A DNA stretch of 64,000 bases from Acidobacteriota bacterium (GCA_016195985.1 JACPYP010000012.1:62001-126000); one strand, 5' to 3'. Shown: positions 1-8,850, counted from the first letter of the stretch. Notes: generated by a model not told the origin, from the letters alone. Numbers and translations: made by a program.

Positions 1-1
1 C

Positions 2-265
2 GCCCCCACCCTCAAACCCTTCGACCGCGACACGCTGATCGCCCAGGCCAAGCGGCACAAGGCCGTGGTCACCTGCGAGGAACACCAGATCCACGGTGGG
101 CTAGGCGGCATCGTGGCCGAGATCCTCGGCGAAGCCCATCCCATGCCCGTGCGTCGCGTGGGTGTGAACGATCAGTTCGGCCAGAGCGGCAAGCCGGAGA
201 AGCTGCTGGCGGCCTACGGCGTCACGCCCGAGGCGGTGGCCGCCGCCGCGAAGGCCGCCCTTTAG
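2..265 (+). CDS. Transketolase, C-terminal fragment (gene enters from the left edge)
   Basis: The first complete codon is at position 2 and the frame is open to TAG at 263-265, giving 87 residues of a protein whose start lies outside the window. The segment carries the C-terminal transketolase fold: a TCEEHQIHGGLGG stretch, then NDQFGQSGKPEKLL and a final alanine-rich helix, as in transketolase/DXS-type C-terminal domains and the split transketolase beta half. Thiamine-diphosphate-dependent pentose-phosphate metabolism is the expected role; whether the full protein is fused or the separate beta subunit cannot be told from here. The stop codon is formed at the junction with a MITE-like insertion: TA is host sequence and G is the first base of the element. 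Confidence 0.88.
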   Translation, partial: APTLKPFDRDTLIAQAKRHKAVVTCEEHQIHGGLGGIVAEILGEAHPMPVRRVGVNDQFGQSGKPEKLLAAYGVTPEAVAAAAKAAL

Positions 266-446
266 GGCCTGCCATCAGAATGGGGTGTGGCCGCGCAAGG
301 GGCGCCGCCAAAGCGAGACAAGGAGAACGACGATGGCGATAGCGGCACTATCGATGAGGAGCTCGACGCAGTATCGCGCAGGGCGCCGCCCTTTGCCCTT
401 CGGGACGGCCTCAGCCGCGGCTCGCATCCATTTTGAAGGCAGGCCC
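265..446. mobile_element. MITE-like element, 182 bp, with 19-bp terminal inverted repeats and TA target duplication
   Basis: The left end (265-283, GGGCCTGCCATCAGAATGG) and the right end (428-446) are inverted repeats matching at 17 of 19 positions. Both ends are flanked by TA (263-264 and 447-448), the target duplication made by IS630/Tc1-mariner-type transposases. The interior has no plausible ORF but contains a hairpin CGATAG/CTATCG around 334-350 and further GC-rich complementarity. Removing the element and one TA restores CTT-TAATG, in which the transketolase stop TAA overlaps the ATG of the next gene. Non-autonomous status is inferred from its size; no cognate transposase is in the window. 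Confidence 0.75.
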
Positions 447-448
447 TA

Positions 449-751
449 ATGACCACTGAGATCTTCAAGGCCAGCCGTTGGACCAAAGGCAACCACCTGT
501 TCACCACCGTCATCGAGGTGACAGAGGCCGCGGTGCTGCGCCGCAAGCGCTCCTGGTTTACGGTGAACGAAATCAGCATCCACCTTTCCAAGGTGGCCAG
601 CGTCCGCATTGACACAGGCCTTTTCTGGTCGGACATCCTCATCGAAAGCACCGGCGGCAGCGACCCGCTGGCCAGCCACGGCCACTCGAAGGCGGATGCC
701 CGCCGCATCAAGGAACTCATCGAGGCAGCCCAGAGCCGGCAGATGAAATGA
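449..751 (+). CDS. Small PH-like domain protein
   Basis: A 100-residue protein beginning MTTEIFKASRW, without signal peptide or membrane segment. Alternating hydrophobic strands, the central pattern SVRIDTGLFWSDILIES and a C-terminal helix (DARRIKELIEAA) resemble bacterial pleckstrin-homology-like (bPH/YdbS-type) domains; this is fold-level inference and no function is known. The ATG follows directly on the right end of the MITE-like element, so the ribosome-binding region (GAAGGCAGG) is now supplied by the element. Before insertion the gene would have been translationally coupled to transketolase through TAATG. Confidence 0.7.
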   Translation: MTTEIFKASRWTKGNHLFTTVIEVTEAAVLRRKRSWFTVNEISIHLSKVASVRIDTGLFWSDILIESTGGSDPLASHGHSKADARRIKELIEAAQSRQMK

Positions 752-833
752 GCCGGGCGGGAGAAGGCGGCCATTCTTTACTTCCGGCGGGAGCTGCCGA
801 TCCGTTGGAGGTCCACCCCCTTTCCGGTTTGGC

Positions 834-3599
834 ATGACCATGCAGCCCTCATCGGCAGGCCCAGCAGGTGTTGAACCACCGGAAGGCTCCGGCGAGGAGA
901 CGCTGGCGCCAGGCACCGAGATCGGCCGCTTCCAGGTGCGCGGGCTGTTGGGCCAGGGTGGCATGGGTGCGGTGTACCTGGCCTGGGATCCGGTCCTCGA
1001 ACGCAAGGTGGCGCTGAAGGCCGTCCATCTGGGCGAACACGAGCCGGCCTCCACCACGGGCCGTTTCCGCCGGGAGGCCATGGCCCTGGCCCAGCTCAAC
1101 CACCCCCATGTTTGCCAGGTCCACGACTGGGTGGAGGCGAGGGGAAGCGCCTTCATCGCCATGGAATTCGTGGAAGGGGCCACGCTGTCGGCCCTGGCCC
1201 TGGAGCTGGATTTCCATGCCAAGCTGCAAGCCCTCCACGCCATCGCGCTCGCCTTGCAGGCGGCCCACGCCAAGGGCATCGTCCACCGCGACCTGAAGCC
1301 CAGCAATGTGATGCTGGATCATCAAGGGCAAGTGAAGGTGCTGGATTTCGGCTTGGCCCGGCTGCTGGATTCGGCCGCCATCCAGGCCGACGCGCCCACG
1401 GGGCAGGTGCCGAACTTGTCGAGCCTGGCCGCGTGGGAGGGGGGCGGCCCATGTGAAGCGGATGGCGCCCGGACGCGGGTGGCCTCTTCCTCCAGCTGGG
1501 GCGAGCTGACCGAGGCGGGCCACTTCATGGGCAGCCCCCTCTACGCCTCTCCGGAACAGATGTGCGGCAAGCGCGTGGGCCCTCCGAGCGACGTGTTCTC
1601 CCTGGGAGTCGTGGCCTGGGAACTGCTGGTGGGTGAAGCGCCTTTTCCGGGCGAAGGGCACGAGCGCATGGAGGCCACCATCGATGGGGACCTCAGGCCC
1701 CTGAAAGGGCTGGGGCTGCCCCGGCGCCTGGAGGCCTTGCTGCGGGCCATGCTCCGCCAGGATGCGGACCTTCGGCCCACCGCCCGGGAGGCGGCGGAGG
1801 CCTTGGCCCTGCAGTTGAATCGCAAGCCCAGGACTCGCCGGGCCCTGAGCGCCCTGGCCGCTTCGGCCCTGGTGGCAGGGGGGGCCTATCTCCTGTTCGG
1901 CCGCAGCATCATCGCCGATCTGGGGAAAGAACAGCCGCCACGGCTGGCGGTCATGCCCATCCGCAACGCCACGGGAGATCCCAACCTCGAAGCTTTGGTG
2001 GGAGTGGGCATGGCCGAACTCCTGGCCACCTCCCTGCACGGTTCTCCAAGCCTTTCCGTGGTGGAGCCCGAAGCCGTGAGCCGGATCATCACGAACCTTC
2101 GGATGAATGCCTCTGAAGCCCAGGAACCCGCAGGCCAGATCCGCATTGCGAAGGCTCTGGGAGCCCGCCTTTTCCTGCGGGGGACCCTGAGCCGCGAACT
2201 CGAAGACCAGGTCCACCTGCTGGGTTACGATCTAGTGGATGCCTCCGGGCGGGTCCGCTTCTCCGGGGTGGTCCGGGCCCCGCGGGAGGAATCCTTCACG
2301 CCCTACACATTGGTGGATCCCGCGGCCCATGACCTGCTCCGGAAGGTCGACCCCCTGCGCTCCAACGCCACCCTGCACCAGCCTGTTCCGCCTGAGGTGT
2401 TTGCGACCTACGCCAATGGGAAGGCTCTTTTCCTCAAGGGTGATTTCAAGGGCAGCGAGCCCCAGCTTCGGCAGGCGGCCATGAAGGCGCCGGCCTTCTC
2501 CAGCGCTGTGTCGGCCTACGCGGCCTGCTTGCGGCGCCTGGGCCGGGATCAGGCCCCGGCCACTGCCAATTGGGCCCTCATGGCCGCCCGGGCCACCGGG
2601 GACCGCTGGGCCGAAGGGCGCGTGCTGGGATTGAAGGCCTATCTGGCCAAGGACCTGGGCCAGCTGGACGAAGCCCAGCATTTGCGTGAAGCCTCCCTGG
2701 CGTTGGCGCAGGCGGTGGGTGACCGCGATGGCGAGACCATCGCGATGAACCACCTCGGCCTCATCGCAGCCGAACGCGGCCACTACGGCGAAGCCGGGCA
2801 GTTCTACGAACGGTCGCTCCGGTTGAGCCAGCAGACGGGCGACCAGGTGTATTTGTCCCTGGCCCAGAACAACCTGGCCAACCTTGCGCTGAAGCGCGGC
2901 GATCTGGGAGCCGCCGAGGCCTACTATCGGAGCAATCTGAAGCTGCAGCAGGACCTGGGCAACCGGTGGGGGGAGGCCCTGGCCCTCAACAACCTCGGTG
3001 TGGTGGCCCTCACCGCCCGCGACCTGCCCGCCGCGGAAACGCTTTTGAGCCGAGCTCTGGCGGCCCGCGAATCCGTGGGCGACAAGGGCGGCCAGGTCAC
3101 CTGCCTCCGCAACCTGGGCATTCTGGCCTCCATGAAGGACCAGCTTCCCGAGGCCGGCGAACTCCATGCGAGGGCCCTGGGGTTGGCCCAGGCCCTGGGC
3201 CTGCGCACCGTCGAAGCGGAGTGCCAGTTCTATGTCGCCGAACTCGACCGCCTGGAGGGCCATGCGGCCAAGGCCCAAGAGGGCTACCAGCGTGTGGTCG
3301 AATTGCTGCCCGAAGGCGTGACGCCCGAGGTCCGCATCAATGCCCAAGCCGGGATCGCGGAATGCTTTCTGCGCAAACCCAGGCCTGATGCGGGCGAGGC
3401 GGAACGGCGCCTGGCGGCCCTTCCGCTCGGGGCGGCGGATTCCCCCTATGTGCACCGGGCCCGGGCCTGGCTGGCCATGCGCCAGGGGCAGGCGGACCTG
3501 GCCCTGAAGGAACTGGATCAGGCTGCCGCCGATCCCCGCCGCCAGGCCCCGGAAATCCGCCGGGAGCTGGAAGCGGTTCGAGCGCAGATGCGTCCGTAG
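834..3599 (+). CDS. Membrane-anchored Ser/Thr protein kinase with C-terminal TPR repeats
   Basis: A 921-residue Hanks-type kinase. The glycine loop GQGGMG lies near residues 40-45, the ATP-binding Lys (VALKAV) near 62, the catalytic HRDLKPSN near 150 and DFG near 170; the activation-segment end reads ASPEQ. A single hydrophobic segment around 337-357 would anchor the kinase, leaving roughly 560 residues outside. That half begins with a domain like the adenylate-cyclase-associated/TolB-type regions of PknB-like proteins and continues with many TPR units (from about 510), many containing GDxxGEA or LNNLG patterns. This architecture is typical of Acidobacteriota and Myxococcota signalling kinases. 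No good Shine-Dalgarno precedes either ATG at 834 or 840, so the exact start is uncertain. Confidence 0.9.
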   Translation: MTMQPSSAGPAGVEPPEGSGEETLAPGTEIGRFQVRGLLGQGGMGAVYLAWDPVLERKVALKAVHLGEHEPASTTGRFRREAMALAQLNHPHVCQVHDWVEARGSAFIAMEFVEGATLSALALELDFHAKLQALHAIALALQAAHAKGIVHRDLKPSNVMLDHQGQVKVLDFGLARLLDSAAIQADAPTGQVPNLSSLAAWEGGGPCEADGARTRVASSSSWGELTEAGHFMGSPLYASPEQMCGKRVGPPSDVFSLGVVAWELLVGEAPFPGEGHERMEATIDGDLRPLKGLGLPRRLEALLRAMLRQDADLRPTAREAAEALALQLNRKPRTRRALSALAASALVAGGAYLLFGRSIIADLGKEQPPRLAVMPIRNATGDPNLEALVGVGMAELLATSLHGSPSLSVVEPEAVSRIITNLRMNASEAQEPAGQIRIAKALGARLFLRGTLSRELEDQVHLLGYDLVDASGRVRFSGVVRAPREESFTPYTLVDPAAHDLLRKVDPLRSNATLHQPVPPEVFATYANGKALFLKGDFKGSEPQLRQAAMKAPAFSSAVSAYAACLRRLGRDQAPATANWALMAARATGDRWAEGRVLGLKAYLAKDLGQLDEAQHLREASLALAQAVGDRDGETIAMNHLGLIAAERGHYGEAGQFYERSLRLSQQTGDQVYLSLAQNNLANLALKRGDLGAAEAYYRSNLKLQQDLGNRWGEALALNNLGVVALTARDLPAAETLLSRALAARESVGDKGGQVTCLRNLGILASMKDQLPEAGELHARALGLAQALGLRTVEAECQFYVAELDRLEGHAAKAQEGYQRVVELLPEGVTPEVRINAQAGIAECFLRKPRPDAGEAERRLAALPLGAADSPYVHRARAWLAMRQGQADLALKELDQAAADPRRQAPEIRRELEAVRAQMRP

Positions 3600-3924
3600 G
3601 GGCCCGAGTTCCCGGCCGCCGCGATGGCGACCGCGTGAAATGAGATGGCTTCTCCGGCGTGGAAAAACGGGATGGCGAGGCAAGGATCGGGTCCGCCCCC
3701 CCATGAGTCCTTCATTCAGTGGGTCGCCTTGTTCCCGGCTTCGATGAGGCCGATGGCGGAGAGGGGTTGGCTGGCAAAGATGTTGTTTCGGCAGGTATCG
3801 GCAGAGCCTGAACTCCCCCTGCCGGCTGGAAGACCAGACCCCTCTGAAGGGCCCGAGGGCCCGATGCGAAGGCGGGACAGGCCAGGTGGGAATACCAACT
3901 CAAGCTCCAGGGCGGCCCCTGGAC
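3600..3924. other. Intergenic stretch without a recognisable gene
   Basis: Neither strand shows an ORF with family-like sequence; the short open frames here are shadows. It adjoins a region holding a gene remnant, so it may be decayed coding DNA, but no homology could be recognised by eye. Confidence 0.4.
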
Positions 3925-4224
3925 TCATCGGAGGGGATCGCGCTTTCCGGAGCCCGCCAGCTTGGCCGCCACGGCCTTCAAATCATCTTCCGGGGACAGA
4001 TGGTGGCGGATCTCCCGCTCTCCCTGTCTCAGGGCCACGCAGATCTTTCCCATCGGGCAGTTTTGGAGGCAACTTTCCTTGATGACCTCCAGGCTCTGGA
4101 GGCGCTTCCGGGAAAGGAGCAGCTTGGTGAGGCAGGCAAGGGCCTCGGTCATGGCCTTGCCGTGCTTGGGACGCCGAAGCGCATGGCGTTCACAGTCCGA
4201 GCAGATTGTCAGGGTGGCTGGCAT
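3925..4224 (-). CDS. Small Cys-rich protein, DUF1636-like (predicted metal-binding)
   Basis: A 99-residue protein starting MPATLTICSDCERH. Cysteines occur as CSDC near the N-terminus and as C-x3-CPMGKIC in the middle, followed by a conserved-looking LSPEDDLKAVAAKL helix. The order (CxxC, helix, Cys cluster, short strand, SPED helix) is that of the small DUF1636/thioredoxin-like ferredoxin-type proteins thought to bind metal; the match is by pattern only. No strong Shine-Dalgarno sits before the ATG and the gene stands alone beside a pseudogene remnant, so expression is uncertain. Confidence 0.55.
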   Translation of the reverse strand: MPATLTICSDCERHALRRPKHGKAMTEALACLTKLLLSRKRLQSLEVIKESCLQNCPMGKICVALRQGEREIRHHLSPEDDLKAVAAKLAGSGKRDPLR

Positions 4225-4288
4225 AGATGTCAGAATCGCACATCTTTGATGGTTTTTTCAAAATGCGCGGAGCTGTCGAGGTCCGGGT

Positions 4289-4435
4289 TCAGAGGAATGA
4301 CGGAGCCCTCTTTTCCAGGAAGGCGGCCAAGCCTTCCCGGGCATGGGGGTGCCGCATGGCCGCCTTCATCTGGGCCCCCTCGGCTTCGAGTTGATCCGGG
4401 GACACCACCTGATTCACCTGCCAAGAGAACGATGC
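4289..4435 (-). pseudogene. Remnant of an enoyl-CoA hydratase/isomerase gene (C-terminal end only)
   Basis: Reading the minus strand from about 4420 down to TGA at 4289-4291 gives VNQVVSPDQLEAEGAQ, then MKAAMRHPHAREGLAAFLEK and RAPSFL. VNxVVxPxxL followed by a terminal EGLAAFLEKRxPxF is the signature C-terminus of crotonase-fold enoyl-CoA hydratases. The open frame extends only a short way upstream before a stop, and no oxyanion-hole or N-terminal part of the fold is found nearby. It is therefore a truncated fossil rather than a working gene. The upstream limit given is approximate. Confidence 0.6.
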
Positions 4436-4488
4436 AATCACCTCAATTCGGGTGCAGGTCAATGTTCATGAAGACCATGCTGAAATGA

Positions 4489-4513
4489 AGAAGGGGGCGA
4501 TCCGCCCCCTTCT
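4489..4513 (-). terminator. Hairpin terminator after the TonB-dependent receptor gene
   Basis: An 11-bp perfect stem (AGAAGGGGGCG / CGCCCCCTTCT) closes a 3-nt loop 20 bp beyond the receptor stop codon. The tract after it on the minus strand is only moderately T-rich (TTCATTTCA). Confidence 0.65.
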
Positions 4514-4533
4514 GAAGCGACAAAAACTCAAGA

Positions 4534-7500
4534 CTAGAACTGGAATTTTAAACCCAGGCGAATGCGTCGTGACTGCTGATAGGTAAGGACATTGCCATAG
4601 TTGCCATTGGCCACGTTATAGGACCTATCCAAGTTCTGGTCCATGCTGACGGGCTTGTGAACATTGAAGAGGTTGAACACATCGGCCCGGAAGCTGATGC
4701 TCTTCGTGCCACCAAGCTTCATCAGGTACTGGCCGCTGTAGTCAAAAGCGATGGTGTTCGGAGTGCGGCCTTCGGCACCACGGCCGCCGGCAGGCAGCTC
4801 GCCTGAGTTGTCATAATCTTGCAGACCGTAGAAGGCGCTGAGTGGGGTTCCGGTCTGGAATTTGGCAAGCAGTGAACTGCTGAAGCCGCTGTCCCAGTTG
4901 TAGGTCAGACCGGCGTTCATGATGACAGCGCGATCGTTGGGCAAGGGGCCACGGGCGTACTGCTCCTTGCCGGTAAGGCCGCGGGTGTCTCTGTGTTCCT
5001 GCATGGCCAAGTATTCAAGGGAGAAATCGTAGAGCGAGGTGATGTTGGGGTCGCTCTGGCCGTTGTCGTTGCGGTATAGGCCTTCATAATTGCCTTCGAG
5101 ACGGGAAAGGCGAAGGTTGAAGAAGGCAGCCAGCCGCTTTGTGCTGTAGCTGGCGTCCACTTCGTAGGCCCAGTAGTCCCGCACGGGTTTTGGCCATGTC
5201 GCTGTATTGCCGCTGCCCTTGAGCGTCGGGTCGATCGCGGCGGAAGCCGCCGCGATTCCTGCGGAATTTTCCCCGGGGTTGGCGATGAAGTAAGGAAGGT
5301 CGTTGCCGCCTTCGATGCTTACGTCTTCCAGGACGCGGCCCAGGGAGCGGTAGATTAGGCGGTTGCTCACGGTCAGGCCTTCCCGGAGCTGAGAATCCCA
5401 ACCCAGCACGTACTCGTTCGTATAGGGGAGTTTGGTGCCAGGCATGACGGGGGTGGGAAGGCCCGCGCTACCGGTGTAATGCACGTAAGAAGAGGAGGTG
5501 GTCGCGCGGCGATCGCTGATGACACCCGTGGCCGGGTTGGCCTGAACAAGGAACGTCCCGCTCTGGATGGGATTCAGGAGCCGGCTTCCGTCGGCAGATA
5601 TGTTCATCCAGTCAGAGCGCGAGACGCCAACCTCGGTGGAGAGAGAGCGGACAGCCAGATCCATGGGTACTTTTTCGAAATACTTCCCATAGAAAGCGTA
5701 AATTTTGTTCTGGCCGTCTCCGTTCGGGTCCCAGGTGATGCTGAGGCGAGGAGCCGTGGCATCGGCTGCTTTGAACTTATAGGTGCTTGTCCGCCCCTTC
5801 ATGTCTTGTTCATCCCAACGGAAACCCGCCTTGATGAACAAGCGGTTGTTCCAGGAATACTTCCCCTGGATGAAGTAGGCATGCCAAGGAGAATTGGTGT
5901 TGATGAGGGGGGCGCTGTAGCGGGCCCGGCTTACTCGGTAGAAATAGCCGATGTTGCTGAGTGGAGTGGTGCCTCCGTCGCCGCTCGGGTTCGGTACGAT
6001 GAGGGCGGGGTTGATGACATAGCCCAACCTGGAGACAAGGGCCCCCGTCGTATAAGCCTGGCCGTTGGCGCCGGCATTGGTCGTAGGTGTTGCATCGCCA
6101 GGCACCGTCCAGGACTGGGCCGTGTGTCCGTCCACCTGTCCAGGCAGGCCCTGGTAGACGAACCCGCTGTTGAAGTCAGCATTCTGGGATTCATAGCCGG
6201 CTTTGAATTCAAAATCACCGAAGGTCTTGGTTATTTTTAGATTGATCTGCTGGTTCTTCTCTTCGGTGGTTTCCATGGAGCCGGGTCCGCCAAACACCAA
6301 GGCGTTGGTGGCGGTGTCAATGATCTGGTAGTGGCTGTTCGTGGAACCCGCAATCTTGGCCTTGAACTTGGACTTGAACTGAGAGATCTGGGCCTCGACA
6401 AGGAGATCCGTGAGGAACACGCCGTTGTATTTGAGGCTGGCATTGGTGCCACCGTATTCCAGTTCAACCCAATTGCTGGGGTCCGTCTGATAGTCGGTGT
6501 ACCAGGCTGTGCCGGGGCGGGGCTGGGGGCCCTTGGGATTCTTGCCCGGATCACCAAAGAGGCTGAATTCGAGTCCCTGCGTGGAATTGATGGCCCAGTT
6601 CAATTTCGCATAGTAGGTGTCGCTCTGGGATTTGGCGATCGACTGCTGTCCATAACGGGCACGGCTCGGATCGATCTGCGTGCGTTTTGTTTCGTTGCGG
6701 ATGGGGTTGTAGCCCACGAAGTAGAAGAGCTTGTCGGGGATGATGGGGCCAGAAACCGTGAAGCCGAATTCCTGCCGGCTGGAGCCATCGAACTGCGGAG
6801 CGATGGTCAAGGTGGGATCAATGATTGGGGGAACCTTGTCGCGCGCGTTGAGGGCGTCGATATCTAAATAGCTAAAAATAGATCCCTTGAATGTGTTGTC
6901 GCCGGATTTGGTCACGGCATTGACGCGGCCGCCGGTGGATCCGCCGAATTCCGCATCCATGCCAAATGTTTTCACCTGGGTCTCTGAAATGAAGTCTGTG
7001 GTGATGCCGGTGCCCAGTGAACGGTAGGTTCGGGAATAAGCACCGTTGGCGCCGAACCCTGTGCCTGTGGTGTTCACCCCATCAATGACATAGGCATTCT
7101 CAAGACCAGAGGAACCTCCCACGGAGGGATTGTTCGCATCGATGCCGCTGGTGGAAACGCCGGGAGCCAGGTTCATTACTGAGGCAAAAGACCGGCCGAG
7201 GGGTAAGGAAGACACGGTTTCAGAGCTGAAGGTTGTTCCTGAGGTCTGTGTGGTCGCATCAATGGTCTGGGAGGTGGCAAGGACCTCAACAACCGCGGTC
7301 GCAAGCTTGGACATCGTTACCCGCACGGGGGACAGGGTGTTGATGGAGGCGGTGGCCGTGAGCTTGGTGGCGGATTCAAACCCGGGGGCCGTCACCGTGA
7401 TTCGGTACAGACCTGGGATGAGGCCGGATGCTTTAAAAGCTCCGCTCGCGTCAGTGACCCGTACCACTTGACCGCGACCGCCATCCAGAATGACCTTGGC

Positions 7501-7641
7501 CCCAGCAATGGGCGTTGAGTCAGATCCGAATACCGTTCCGCCAATGGCGCCAGTGGTCGAATCCTGGGCATAGCCCACAACACCACTTCCTGCCACCAGC
7601 GCTAAGGCCATGAGGCCAAGCCGACTGGACGTAAAATGCAT
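4534..7641 (-). CDS. Oar-like TonB-dependent outer-membrane receptor with carboxypeptidase-regulatory-like N-terminal domain
   Basis: The protein has 1035 residues when started at the ATG at 7639-7641, which has a strong AAGGAG five bases upstream; the longer open frame upstream is the untranslated leader. Residues 1-25 are a signal peptide ending VVGYAQ. Residues about 28-110 form a carboxypeptidase-regulatory-like beta domain (GAIGGTVFGSDSTPIAGAKV, then SGAFKASGLIPGLY). A plug domain follows (LPLGRSFASVMNLAPGVS; ENAYVIDGVNTTG), then a large beta barrel ending in KFQF with the terminal Phe of outer-membrane proteins. This family is expanded in Acidobacteriota and is linked to uptake of large substrates such as saccharides or peptides; the substrate is unknown. 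It is monocistronic with a terminator at its end; the TonB-ExbD pair near 40 kb could energise it. Confidence 0.92.
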   Translation of the reverse strand: MHFTSSRLGLMALALVAGSGVVGYAQDSTTGAIGGTVFGSDSTPIAGAKVILDGGRGQVVRVTDASGAFKASGLIPGLYRITVTAPGFESATKLTATASINTLSPVRVTMSKLATAVVEVLATSQTIDATTQTSGTTFSSETVSSLPLGRSFASVMNLAPGVSTSGIDANNPSVGGSSGLENAYVIDGVNTTGTGFGANGAYSRTYRSLGTGITTDFISETQVKTFGMDAEFGGSTGGRVNAVTKSGDNTFKGSIFSYLDIDALNARDKVPPIIDPTLTIAPQFDGSSRQEFGFTVSGPIIPDKLFYFVGYNPIRNETKRTQIDPSRARYGQQSIAKSQSDTYYAKLNWAINSTQGLEFSLFGDPGKNPKGPQPRPGTAWYTDYQTDPSNWVELEYGGTNASLKYNGVFLTDLLVEAQISQFKSKFKAKIAGSTNSHYQIIDTATNALVFGGPGSMETTEEKNQQINLKITKTFGDFEFKAGYESQNADFNSGFVYQGLPGQVDGHTAQSWTVPGDATPTTNAGANGQAYTTGALVSRLGYVINPALIVPNPSGDGGTTPLSNIGYFYRVSRARYSAPLINTNSPWHAYFIQGKYSWNNRLFIKAGFRWDEQDMKGRTSTYKFKAADATAPRLSITWDPNGDGQNKIYAFYGKYFEKVPMDLAVRSLSTEVGVSRSDWMNISADGSRLLNPIQSGTFLVQANPATGVISDRRATTSSSYVHYTGSAGLPTPVMPGTKLPYTNEYVLGWDSQLREGLTVSNRLIYRSLGRVLEDVSIEGGNDLPYFIANPGENSAGIAAASAAIDPTLKGSGNTATWPKPVRDYWAYEVDASYSTKRLAAFFNLRLSRLEGNYEGLYRNDNGQSDPNITSLYDFSLEYLAMQEHRDTRGLTGKEQYARGPLPNDRAVIMNAGLTYNWDSGFSSSLLAKFQTGTPLSAFYGLQDYDNSGELPAGGRGAEGRTPNTIAFDYSGQYLMKLGGTKSISFRADVFNLFNVHKPVSMDQNLDRSYNVANGNYGNVLTYQQSRRIRLGLKFQF

Positions 7642-7870
7642 AAGAACTCCTTGCGTGATCAGGGGTGGGCGAAGCCACCCCCGGGGGGTGGGGGAGGGGG
7701 TAGGCCTTACGGAATCGCAAGGACGCTCCGCAGAACCTGCCGGAGGAACTTGCATCCGTGGGATAGGGCCAAAAGAACGGGAAGAGTGGCGACAGCATAA
7801 ATCAGGTTCCGAAGTTTGGTGGAGAATTTCTCTTCTTGGCATTAAACAAAAAGGCGAATGGCTTGCTGTT
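7642..7870 (-). promoter_or_regulatory. Long 5' leader of the receptor gene
   Basis: About 230 bases separate the predicted promoter from the start codon. Within it an 8-bp loopless GC hairpin (CCACCCCC paired with GGGGGTGG, 7675-7691) lies 34 bases above the start codon, the remainder being GC-rich near the gene and AT-rich near the promoter. A leader this long can carry post-transcriptional control, but no known riboswitch was recognised. Confidence 0.35.
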
Positions 7871-7875
7871 TTTTG

Positions 7876-7905
7876 ATTTTATGTGTATAAATTTTTTATT
7901 TTCAA
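7876..7905 (-). promoter_or_regulatory. Candidate sigma-70 promoter for the TonB-dependent receptor
   Basis: On the minus strand TTGAAA (7905-7900) and TAAAAT (7881-7876) are separated by 18 bp inside an AT-rich tract (about 7835-7920) that contrasts sharply with the GC-rich surroundings. No functional proof; other AT-rich hexamers nearby could serve instead. The rest of this gap (7906-8076) holds nothing recognisable. Confidence 0.4.
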
Positions 7906-8076
7906 TAATTAAATGATGACCTATTTGGCGTCATTGTCTGCACAAGGGACCGATAGATAGAGTTTGGCCCACGGCTGGGAAGGCTCCGCTTCGGACTCGC
8001 TTTGGCTGCAGCTAACGCCTGAGTTTTATCTTCAAATGAGATTGGCTCACTCCGCCATCGTTGCGTCTTGATGGGC

Positions 8077-8808
8077 TCACTGCCCTATTACGAACGCCCG
8101 GAACAAATCCCTTGCCGCGTCGCCCGCGGGGCCCTTCAGGGCCACCAGATTTTCGGGGTGCCACTGGACGCCGAACACCCAGCGGCGGGGATCGGCGGCC
8201 TCCAGGGCTTCGATGAGAGGACCGGTTTCCGGGTGGGTGGTGTCGAGGTGCCAGCCCACGGCCACAAGGGGTGCTGCCACGCGCTTGACGGCTTGATGGT
8301 GGCGGCTGTTCACGAGGAAGACATCTTCGCCGAGGAGGGTTCGCAGACGGGAACCTGGTGCCAGCTGCACGCGATGGTGCATGTCAGGCACATCGGCGGT
8401 GCCATGCTGGTGGCGCGTGTTTTCACAGCCGTAGTGGTCAGGCACATCCTGGATCATGCTGCCGCCCAGAGCCACGTTGAGCACCTGTTCACCCCGGCAA
8501 ATGCCGAGGATGGGCAGGTTCTCCTCCCAGGCCGAGCGGATGAGGGGGATCTCAAAGGCGTCGCGCTCGGCATCCACTTCGGCCGCCGGGTGAACGGGTT
8601 CCGAGGCGTCCCAGTGGCAGGGATGGATGTCGTAACCGCCGGTGAGGAGCAAGCCCGAGATCTCTCCGAGATCGGGAAGAGCTTCCCCGGGGGCGACCAG
8701 TTGGACGGGGCCCATCCAGCCGGCGGAACGGAGGGCCGGAATGTAATGCTTCTCTGCACCAGACTTGTTTTTGCAGCTGACGAGGAGCTTTGAGTTGCCG
8801 CTTGACAT
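8077..8808 (-). CDS. Gamma-glutamyl-gamma-aminobutyrate hydrolase-like class I glutamine amidotransferase (peptidase C26)
   Basis: A 243-residue cytoplasmic enzyme. The nucleophile elbow GICRGEQ near residue 100 and the distal VQWHPE motif near 217 provide the Cys-His-Glu triad; LLLTGGYDIHP near 54 matches the PuuD/C26 family oxyanion region. Family members hydrolyse gamma-glutamyl amides such as gamma-Glu-GABA in putrescine breakdown. No other putrescine genes are adjacent, so the substrate is open. AGGG precedes the ATG. It diverges from ssb. Confidence 0.85.
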   Translation of the reverse strand: MSSGNSKLLVSCKNKSGAEKHYIPALRSAGWMGPVQLVAPGEALPDLGEISGLLLTGGYDIHPCHWDASEPVHPAAEVDAERDAFEIPLIRSAWEENLPILGICRGEQVLNVALGGSMIQDVPDHYGCENTRHQHGTADVPDMHHRVQLAPGSRLRTLLGEDVFLVNSRHHQAVKRVAAPLVAVGWHLDTTHPETGPLIEALEAADPRRWVFGVQWHPENLVALKGPAGDAARDLFRAFVIGQ

Positions 8809-8850
8809 GGATTTCCCTCGGCGGAATGCTCAACACCCTACCACCCCCCT

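Noticed and set aside
849-2216. Long open frame on the strand opposite the kinase
   Set aside because: Low-complexity antisense frame in GC-rich coding DNA; the plus strand carries a complete Hanks-type kinase.
7642-7842. 67-residue N-terminal extension of the TonB-dependent receptor
   Set aside because: The internal ATG has a strong AAGGAG and is followed at once by a signal peptide; the extension has no such features.
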